Made by a program: the position numbers and the translations under genes
Source: Anaerolineaceae bacterium
GTDB taxonomy: Bacteria; Chloroflexota; Anaerolineae; Anaerolineales; Villigracilaceae
DNA: 11,333 nt
Assembly (NCBI GenBank): GCA_022181005.1
Contig: BQMV01000141.1
Coordinates: 1 to 11,333 of the forward strand
Direction of reading: 5' to 3'
In this document: piece by piece, positions 6,588 through 11,333 of the stretch
Layout of the letters: every line of letters begins with the position of its first letter
Position numbering within the stretch: position 1 is the stretch's first letter
Notes under the pieces: model-generated
Seen by the model: the letters and a program-made list of their open reading frames with translations, nothing else
What the model was told of the DNA's origin: nothing
Database searches by the model: none

Positions 6588-7010
6588 ATGTTCAACAATA
6601 TTTTACTGGCTGTAGACGGTTCGGAGCATTCCCTACATGCCGCGCGCAAGGCGGCGGAGCTCGCTCGGGCGTTAAAATCTAGCGAACTGCAAGTGGTTGT
6701 GGTTTATGACCCGATGCCGCCCATTCTTGGCGACCCTGATTTTCAGATCGTTCTCAACGCTCGTCTTGAGGGCGCGCAAAAGGTCTTGCAGAGCGCGACA
6801 GAGGCTATCGGCGAAATTCCCTCCAAGGTCAATGCCGAAGCGATCGCAGGCGACCCAGCTGAGTCCATTATCAGCATTGCTGAAACTCGCAAATGCGATC
6901 TGATCGTAATGGGCTCGCGCGGGCTTGGACGTTTAACCGGTTTGCTTTTGGGAAGCGCCAGTCAGAAAGTGGTCAGCCTCGCACCTTGCCCTGTGCTTAT
7001 TGTGCGCTAG
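6588..7010 (+). CDS. universal stress protein, UspA family, ATP-binding type
   Basis: A single-domain cytoplasmic Usp protein of 140 residues, the normal family length. It opens with FNNILLAVDGSEHSLHAA, containing the conserved Asp of the first strand (VDGS), and has the ATP-binding signature GxxGx9GS in MGSRGLGRLTGLLLGSASQK. It should therefore be an ATP-binding (MJ0577-like) rather than a UspA-like non-binding member. It ends in APCPVLIVR, the usual last strand. Such proteins are induced by starvation, redox or energy stress and act as nucleotide-dependent regulators; the partner here is not visible. It has an excellent ribosome binding site and its own TATAAT promoter. It is transcribed alone and its last 14 bases overlap the convergent mobA gene. 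Confidence 0.93.
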   Translation: MFNNILLAVDGSEHSLHAARKAAELARALKSSELQVVVVYDPMPPILGDPDFQIVLNARLEGAQKVLQSATEAIGEIPSKVNAEAIAGDPAESIISIAETRKCDLIVMGSRGLGRLTGLLLGSASQKVVSLAPCPVLIVR

Positions 7011-7593
7011 CCGCTTCTTCGGCTTGGGCAAACTCTTCAGGCGTGTTAAGGTTCCAAAACGCGAGACCGCGCGGGTCGGCGGCTTGAATTTCAGCCATCG
7101 TCAATGTACGCGTCTGCGCTTGTGAGAGCCATGCAGTCGCCTTCCATTGCCCAGCGCGCAGAGCAGCTTCTACTATAGGAAGACAAGCGGCGCGACGATA
7201 GACTGCGTGGAATGGTTCGTAGCCTGCTTCTGTTTTTGGGATAACGATATCCGCCTCTTCCGCGATCAGCAGGCGCGTTGCGACCTCGATCAACTTCGCG
7301 CTGGCGAACGGCATATCGCATGCGACGATCGCGACGATAGGTTGCGCGGCAGAAGCGATTGCGGTGTAGAGTCCGCCGAGGGCGCCGCGCCCCGCTTCAA
7401 GGTCTCGAATGAGGCGCGCGTCGAGGAAGGCGAAATCTTCCGGATGATTTGTCGTTACGATAAGTTCATCCGCGATGGGGTGCAATCTCTTCGCAACGCG
7501 TTGGATAAGAGGTTCGCCTAAAAAAAGTTTGAGGGCTTTGTCTTCGCCCATACGCGCAGACGCGCCTCCTGCCTGTATACAAACCGTAAGCAT
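6997..7593 (-). CDS. mobA: molybdenum cofactor guanylyltransferase
   Basis: A 198-residue nucleotidyltransferase of the MobA group, predicted to join GMP from GTP to molybdopterin to form the guanine dinucleotide cofactor used by DMSO reductase-family enzymes. The N-terminus CIQAGGASARMGEDKAL (residues 4-20) is the family signature (AGGxSxRMGxDKA), where the main chain and Lys bind the nucleotide. GRGALGGLYTAI and the metal-binding CDMPF segment (about 102-106) follow. The start is ATG 7593, because the strand leading into the signature begins there. A longer in-frame reading to 7632 would run into the promoter and the amrS start and is rejected. There is no ribosome binding site; a TATAAT lies six bases before the ATG. 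No other moa/moe genes are in view. A related NTP transferase such as MocA is less likely given the DMP motif and length. Confidence 0.88.
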   Translation of the reverse strand: MLTVCIQAGGASARMGEDKALKLFLGEPLIQRVAKRLHPIADELIVTTNHPEDFAFLDARLIRDLEAGRGALGGLYTAIASAAQPIVAIVACDMPFASAKLIEVATRLLIAEEADIVIPKTEAGYEPFHAVYRRAACLPIVEAALRAGQWKATAWLSQAQTRTLTMAEIQAADPRGLAFWNLNTPEEFAQAEEAASAQ

Positions 7594-7598
7594 GGGGG

Positions 7599-7606
7599 TA
7601 TTATAA
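7599..7606. promoter_or_regulatory. symmetric divergent promoter core between mobA and amrS
   Basis: The 32-base gap contains TATTATAA on the plus strand. The minus strand reads exact TATAAT at 7605-7600, six bases from the mobA ATG. The plus strand offers TATTAT at 7599-7604, a 5-of-6 match to TATAAT, which would start amrS transcription near 7611 and leave about 15 bases of leader including GCGAGG. The two -10 boxes overlap almost completely. No -35 match was found on the mobA side. Confidence 0.5.
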
Positions 7607-7625
7607 GAGCGAAAGCGAGGACGCC

Positions 7626-8741
7626 ATGTCAACTCCTATCGGCGAACTTCTCGATTCGTTAACGGCTTCCGCCGAATTATATGAAAAGTTGCCGAATAAA
7701 GCCGTACGCTGTTTTGCGTGCGGGCATCGCTGTTTGATTCGCGCGGGCAAGCGCGGCATCTGTCAAGTGCGCTTCAACCGCGACGGCGAACTGTGCGCGC
7801 CGCGCGGATATGTGGCTGCGCTTCAAAGCGACCCAGTGGAAAAGAAGCCGTTTTATCACGTCTTGCCGAGCGCGACCGCTCTAACGTTCGGCATGCTCGG
7901 CTGTGACTTCCACTGCGGGTATTGTCAAAACTGGCTGACCTCGCAAGCTATGCGCGATCCAGCGTCGGATGTTTCGGTGAATTACATTCGGGAGATTTCG
8001 CCGCAAGGGATGGTTGACTATGCAAGAAAAACAAACGCTTCGATCGTTGTGTCTTCGTACAACGAGCCGTTAATAACAAGTGAGTGGGCGGTGGAAATTT
8101 TCAAAGAGGCGAAAGCCGCTGGGTTGATGTGCGCGTACGTTTCGAATGGGAATAATACGCCGGAGGCGTTAGAGTATCTTGCGCCTTATCTATCCGCGTA
8201 CAAGATTGACCTGAAGTGTATGAGCGATAAAAACTATCGCAAACTGGGCGGTGTGTTGCAAAATATTCTGGACGGAATTAAGCGCGCGCACGACGCGGGA
8301 CTATGGGTCGAGATCGTCACGCTGACGATTCCGGGCTTCAACGACTCTAATGAAGAGTTATGGGATGCGGCGCGGTATATCGCCGGCGTTTCAAAAGATA
8401 TCCCTTGGCATGTGACCGCGTTCCACAAAGAATATAAAATGACCGATCCCGACAACACCGACGCAAAGACTCTGCTTCGCGCGGCGGAGATCGGACGCGA
8501 AGCCGGGTTGAACTTTGTGTACGCTGGGAATTTGCCCGGTCAAGTGGGAGAGTACGAAGACACAACCTGCCCGGAATGCAACTTCCGATTGATCAAAAGG
8601 CGGGGGTATATCATTCAAGAGTATCGCATCAACGGCGAAGGGAAATGTCCGCAATGTGGAGGAGCTATTCCCGGAATATGGCATACAGATCAGGCGCAAG
8701 CGATACTGAGCCAATCCAATGCGCCGTTACCCGTTTACTAA
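7626..8741 (+). CDS. amrS: AmmeMemoRadiSam system radical SAM enzyme
   Basis: A 371-residue radical S-adenosylmethionine enzyme of the AmrS / pyruvate formate-lyase activating enzyme-like group (COG1180). The [4Fe-4S]-SAM motif CxxxCxxC is C93-D-F-H-C97-G-Y-C100. Before it lies a Cys-rich N-terminal module (C29, C32, C36, C46, C57) typical of AmrS, with PVEKKPFYHVLP leading to the barrel. C-terminal to the barrel is a zinc-ribbon-like pair, C315xxC318 and C341xxC344. Conserved barrel pieces include VSSYNEPL and AYKIDLKCM. The start ATG 7626 has GAGG five bases upstream. Family members are named for co-occurrence with AMMECR1 and MEMO domain proteins; neither is in this window, so partners would have to be encoded elsewhere. 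The biochemical substrate of the family is not settled as far as I know. The 3' end contains the predicted -35 of the next operon. Confidence 0.9.
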   Translation: MSTPIGELLDSLTASAELYEKLPNKAVRCFACGHRCLIRAGKRGICQVRFNRDGELCAPRGYVAALQSDPVEKKPFYHVLPSATALTFGMLGCDFHCGYCQNWLTSQAMRDPASDVSVNYIREISPQGMVDYARKTNASIVVSSYNEPLITSEWAVEIFKEAKAAGLMCAYVSNGNNTPEALEYLAPYLSAYKIDLKCMSDKNYRKLGGVLQNILDGIKRAHDAGLWVEIVTLTIPGFNDSNEELWDAARYIAGVSKDIPWHVTAFHKEYKMTDPDNTDAKTLLRAAEIGREAGLNFVYAGNLPGQVGEYEDTTCPECNFRLIKRRGYIIQEYRINGEGKCPQCGGAIPGIWHTDQAQAILSQSNAPLPVY

Positions 8742-8761
8742 ATCCTCTTTTGCTGTATAAT
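8734..8761 (+). promoter_or_regulatory. promoter of the ABC importer operon
   Basis: TTTACT (8734-8739, 4 of 6 to TTGACA), a 16-base spacer and exact TATAAT (8756-8761) in the context CTGTATAAT form the best two-hexamer promoter in the window. The -35 overlaps the amrS stop codon. The transcript would start near 8768 and have a leader of about 100 bases before GTG 8867. Confidence 0.65.
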
Positions 8762-8819
8762 CTGCCCATTATCCACACGGAAAGGAGCGCCTCTCGACAA
8801 GATATTCCATCCCCTCTTC

Positions 8820-8870
8820 ATGCTTGTACGCAACAAAACTCAAAAAATTCTCTCAGGAGGAGAAACGTGA
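8820..8870 (+). CDS. possible 16-residue leader peptide overlapping the binding-protein start
   Basis: ATG at 8820 opens a 16-codon frame (MLVRNKTQKILSGGET) whose TGA overlaps the GTG start of the binding-protein gene (GTGA at 8867-8870). The Shine-Dalgarno AGGAGGAG for the main gene lies inside this frame. The arrangement would suit translational coupling, but there is no ribosome binding site before ATG 8820; the nearest AAAGGAG is about 33 bases away. It could easily be chance. Confidence 0.15.
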   Translation: MLVRNKTQKILSGGET

Positions 8871-10606
8871 AACGTAACCTATTTTTAGCGCTATCGCTGC
8901 TTATCCTCGCGAGCATGGCTCTTGCGGCGTGCGGACCTGCTGCGACGAGCGCTCCCGCGGAACCTGCTGCGACGACCGCTCCCGTAGAGCCCGCCGCGAC
9001 AACCGCGCCTGTGGAGCCTTCGGTTTCTTTCGAAGGCATGAGCGTGGCAGCGCCCAACTGTGACTACGGCGGCGAGTTCAAGTCCATCGAAGCGGTGGAT
9101 GAATTCACCGTTAAAGTCTCGCTGTGCGTTCCCGATCCGGCTTTCCCGTCCAAGATCGCATTTTCTTCTTTTGCGATTCAGCCCGCGGAACATTTGGAAG
9201 CCACTGGCGGCTCCCCGCTTGAAAACCCCGTCGGAACGGGTCCTTACCAAGTTGCATCGTGGGAGCGCGGCAATCAATTAGTCTTCTCTCGCTTCGACGG
9301 CTATTGGGGCGAACCCGCTATGAGCAAAACGCTCGTGTTCCGCTGGAGCACCGAATCGGCGCAACGCTTGCTCGAACTGCAATCTGGCTCTGTTGACGGC
9401 ATTGACAACCCCGGTCCCGATGACTTTGCTACGATCGAAGCCGACTCGAATCTTCAGTTGATTCCGCGTCCGGCGTTGAACATTATGTACATCGGTTTCA
9501 ACAACAATCCGAAAGTTGACGGTTTTGACAATAGCAAGAATCCGTTAGCCAACGAAAAAGTCCGCGAAGCGATCGCTATGGGCATTGATCGCCAACGCAT
9601 TGTGGATAACTTCTATCCCGCTGGCTCCGAAGTCGCTTCGCATTTCTCCCCGTGCGCCATTCCGAATGGTTGCGTGGGCGAAGACTGGTACGGCTTTGAC
9701 GCCGCCGCCGCCAAGGCGTTGCTCGCCGAAGCTGGTTATGCGGATGGCTTTGAGACAGTTTTGAACTATCGCGACGTGGTTCGCAGCTACTTGCCCGATC
9801 CAAATATTGTGGCGCAAGATATCCAAGCTCAGTTGAAGACGAACCTGAACATCACCGTTAAGATCGAAGTGATGGAATCTGGCGCCTTCCTGGACGCTGC
9901 CGACTCTGGAAAATTGACCGGCCTGTACTTGCTGGGCTGGGGCGCTGACTATCCCGATCAGACCAACTTCTTGGGCTACCACTTTGGCGCTGGCTCTTCC
10001 GCGCAATTCGGCGATAAATTCCCCGACATTGTAGAAGCTCTCGATAAAGGCGCTCAACTTGCCTCTGATGCGGAACGCGCTCCGTTCTACGAAGCCGCGA
10101 ACAACGCCATCAAACAGCATGTGCCGATGATCCCTGTTGCGCATGGCGGTTCCGCTGTGGCGTACAAGGCTGGCTTGCAAGGCAACCCGCACTCTAGCCC
10201 GCTCGGCAATGAAAGCTTCGCTGTTATGGGCAATGGCACCGACACCTTCGTTTGGATGCAGAACGCCGAGCCCATCTCGCTCTACTGCGCGGATGAAACC
10301 GACGGTGAATCCTTGCGCGCTTGCGAGCAGGTAACCCAGTCTCTCCTCGGCTACGAAATTGGCGACACTGCGGTCGAACCGGTATTGGCAGAATCCTATG
10401 AAGCCAACAGCGACCTGACCGAGTGGACCTTCCACTTGCGCCAGGGCGTCAAGTTCCACGACGGCTCTTCCTTCGACGCGAACGACGTTGTCACGTCTCT
10501 CGCTGTGCAATGGGACGCCGCGAATCCTCTTCACAAGGGCAACACCGGCGCATTCTCCTACTGGAGCGGTCTCTTTGGGGCCTTCCTGAACGCGCCCGCC
10601 CAGTAA
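8867..10606 (+). CDS. circularly permuted SBP_bac_5-type ABC importer binding lipoprotein
   Basis: A 579-residue extracytoplasmic solute-binding protein of the peptide/nickel (DppA/OppA-like) class. GTG 8867 is the start: AGGAGGAG sits four bases upstream, and the chain opens with basic MKRN, a hydrophobic stretch and lipobox L19-A-A-C22. Residues 24-50 are three 9-residue Pro/Ala/Thr linker repeats. The binding domain is in permuted order. Residues ~70-455 match the middle and end of canonical members (AVDEFTVKVSL, NPVGTGPYQVASWERG, FDGYWGE, KVREAIAMGIDRQRIV, AKALLAEAGY, GWGADYPD, HVPMIPVAHG, PLGNESF). Residues ~457-575 match the canonical beginning (DTFVWMQNAEPISL, ACEQVTQSLLGYE, then the family signature region AESYEANSDLTEWTFHLRQG and VKFHDGSSFDANDVV). 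The joint is only a few residues. Ligand is unknown; peptides are the default guess. The permease gene follows. Confidence 0.9.
   Translation: MKRNLFLALSLLILASMALAACGPAATSAPAEPAATTAPVEPAATTAPVEPSVSFEGMSVAAPNCDYGGEFKSIEAVDEFTVKVSLCVPDPAFPSKIAFSSFAIQPAEHLEATGGSPLENPVGTGPYQVASWERGNQLVFSRFDGYWGEPAMSKTLVFRWSTESAQRLLELQSGSVDGIDNPGPDDFATIEADSNLQLIPRPALNIMYIGFNNNPKVDGFDNSKNPLANEKVREAIAMGIDRQRIVDNFYPAGSEVASHFSPCAIPNGCVGEDWYGFDAAAAKALLAEAGYADGFETVLNYRDVVRSYLPDPNIVAQDIQAQLKTNLNITVKIEVMESGAFLDAADSGKLTGLYLLGWGADYPDQTNFLGYHFGAGSSAQFGDKFPDIVEALDKGAQLASDAERAPFYEAANNAIKQHVPMIPVAHGGSAVAYKAGLQGNPHSSPLGNESFAVMGNGTDTFVWMQNAEPISLYCADETDGESLRACEQVTQSLLGYEIGDTAVEPVLAESYEANSDLTEWTFHLRQGVKFHDGSSFDANDVVTSLAVQWDAANPLHKGNTGAFSYWSGLFGAFLNAPAQ
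8936..9016 (+). repeat. three 27-base in-frame repeats encoding the lipoprotein linker
   Basis: Three consecutive 27-base units encode PAATSAPAE, PAATTAPVE and PAATTAPVE directly after the lipidated Cys. The units are similar but not identical in DNA. They form a flexible, low-complexity tether between the membrane anchor and the binding domain. Copy number could vary between strains by slippage. Confidence 0.85.
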
Positions 10607-10631
10607 ACAAGTTAGAAGCTCGTTTTTACGT

Positions 10632-10665
10632 CATTCTCCCGGCGAGGAAACTCGCCGGGAGAATG
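10632..10665 (+). promoter_or_regulatory. perfect 15-bp intercistronic hairpin with GAAA loop
   Basis: CATTCTCCCGGCGAG (10632-10646) pairs without mismatch to CTCGCCGGGAGAATG (10651-10665) around a GAAA tetraloop of the stable GNRA type. It lies 26 bases after the binding-protein stop and 10 bases before the permease ATG. It is followed by CAAATTTCTC, not a real U run, so it is better read as an mRNA-stabilising or partial-attenuation structure than a full terminator. The only Shine-Dalgarno-like sequence for the permease (GGGAG, 10657-10661) is buried in its 3' arm. Confidence 0.85.
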
Positions 10666-10675
10666 CAAATTTCTC

Positions 10676-11333
10676 ATGGTTACTTATATCATCCGACGCA
10701 TCCTCCTTAGCATTCCCGTGTTGATTGGCATTCTGTTCGCCACATTCGCATTGAGCCGTTTGATTCCGAGCGATCCCTGCCGCGCTATGCTGGGTGAAAA
10801 AGCTACCGATATTGTATGTAATGAATTTATTGCGCGTCACGGGTTGGACAAACCGATCCCTACGCAATTCGCCGTTTATATGGGCGAGGTCTTCAAGGGC
10901 GACTTTGGACGATCTTTTCGTTTTTCCTTGCCAATAACCGAACTTATTATGCAGCGTCTGCCGACTACTGTCGAATTGGCGTTTGCGGCGCTGATGCTCA
11001 GCGTCGTCATTGGGATTTCGCTGGGAATCATCTCGGCGGTGCGCCATAATTCATGGATTGACGTTGTGACGATGCTCTGGGCAAATATTGGCGTCTCGAT
11101 GCCGGTCTTCTGGCTCGGGCTCATGTTGGCTTACATTTTTTCGCTGACCTTAAAAGGCACGCCGTTTCAGTTGCCTCCCTCGGGACGGCTTTCACCGGGA
11201 TTGATACCCGTTCCCTTCTACGAGGTGTGGAGTTTGGACTTGGTCAAGGGGACCTTCGCATTTATTATCGCTGATTTTGTTTCTCGAATGCAAGTTGTTA
11301 ATAGCATCTTATCGGGCGATCACAAAGTCCTTA
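10676..11333 (+). CDS. ABC importer permease, DppB/OppB type (3' end outside window)
   Basis: The first 219 residues of an inner-membrane permease of the peptide/nickel importer class, which would form the translocation channel with a DppC-like partner. The start MVTYIIRRILLSIPVLIGIL is the standard first membrane helix of the family. Other landmarks are LSRLIPSDPCRAMLGEKA, GLDKPIPTQFAVYMGEVFKG, DFGRSFRFSLPITELIMQRL, then PTTVELA leading into the second helix, and SMPVFWLGLMLAYIF with PFQLPPSGRL in the periplasmic loop. The EAA loop that contacts the ATPase lies beyond the window edge. ATG 10676 has no close ribosome binding site; the nearest candidate is 14 bases away inside the hairpin stem. 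The position directly after the binding-protein gene makes one operon very likely. Confidence 0.92.
   Translation, partial: MVTYIIRRILLSIPVLIGILFATFALSRLIPSDPCRAMLGEKATDIVCNEFIARHGLDKPIPTQFAVYMGEVFKGDFGRSFRFSLPITELIMQRLPTTVELAFAALMLSVVIGISLGIISAVRHNSWIDVVTMLWANIGVSMPVFWLGLMLAYIFSLTLKGTPFQLPPSGRLSPGLIPVPFYEVWSLDLVKGTFAFIIADFVSRMQVVNSILSGDHKVL

Noticed and set aside
7594..7632. Longer mobA start at 7632
   Set aside because: The added 13 residues precede the nucleotide-binding signature, overlap the amrS start, and cover the promoter. ATG 7593 fits the family.
8576..8866. Upstream in-frame extension of the binding-protein gene into amrS
   Set aside because: It overlaps the amrS coding region, has no ribosome site, and would bury the obvious lipoprotein signal peptide. 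GTG 8867 with AGGAGGAG is clearly the start.
9545..10534. 329-codon open frame antisense to the binding-protein gene
   Set aside because: It is a shadow of a GC-rich gene with strong codon bias; the protein has no recognisable motif and no start signals, and the sense frame has clear family motifs throughout.

Overview
The window looks like chromosomal DNA from a Chloroflexota bacterium, most likely of class Anaerolineae. This is inferred from gene content and was not tested by a search. The pointers are a mevalonate-type decarboxylase in a genome with bacterial Shine-Dalgarno sites and TATAAT promoters, a tandem 'APISLWEEDY' PAS diguanylate cyclase, an Ala/Thr/Pro-rich lipoprotein linker on a peptide-type binding protein, and an AmmeMemoRadiSam radical SAM protein. 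Genes are tightly packed. No intergenic stretch exceeds about 125 bases, and I see no tRNA, rRNA, insertion sequence, CRISPR array or phage gene.

Layout. Positions 1-298 hold the 3' end of an adenosine deaminase, overlapped by four bases by a Nudix hydrolase (295-729). Converging on these from the minus strand is a three-gene run read right to left: an atypical NAD(P)-binding SDR (4063-3131), a COG3375-type GNAT protein (3113-2256) and, behind its own promoter, a PAS-PAS-GGDEF diguanylate cyclase (2155-711) with a one-base frameshift in a homopolymer. Divergent from the SDR is a GHMP-family (di)phosphomevalonate decarboxylase (4160-5146). A class V aminotransferase of the cysteine-desulfurase-like VC1184 type (6513-5254) diverges from a universal stress protein (6588-7010). 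The stress protein converges with mobA (7593-6997), which in turn diverges from amrS (7626-8741) across only 32 bases.

The right end is the start of an ABC importer operon for peptides or similar ligands: a lipoprotein binding protein (8867-10606), a perfect 15-bp GAAA-loop hairpin, and the first permease (10676 onward, cut by the window end). The binding protein is the most unusual item. Its segments are in circularly permuted order: the part that normally opens the mature SBP_bac_5 fold sits at the C-terminus, joined through a very short loop to the normal C-terminal end.

Regulatory signals are readable. Five genes have an exact TATAAT box, three of them in the context CTGTATAAT. For the SDR gene and mobA the box lies only 7 and 6 bases from the ATG, which predicts leaderless mRNAs. 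The mobA/amrS gap carries a self-symmetric TATTATAA that could serve both directions. The genes are mostly unrelated housekeeping functions (purine salvage, nucleotide sanitation, c-di-GMP signalling, isoprenoid synthesis, molybdenum cofactor, stress response, nutrient uptake). They do not form one pathway, apart from the ABC importer operon and possibly the SDR-GNAT pair.
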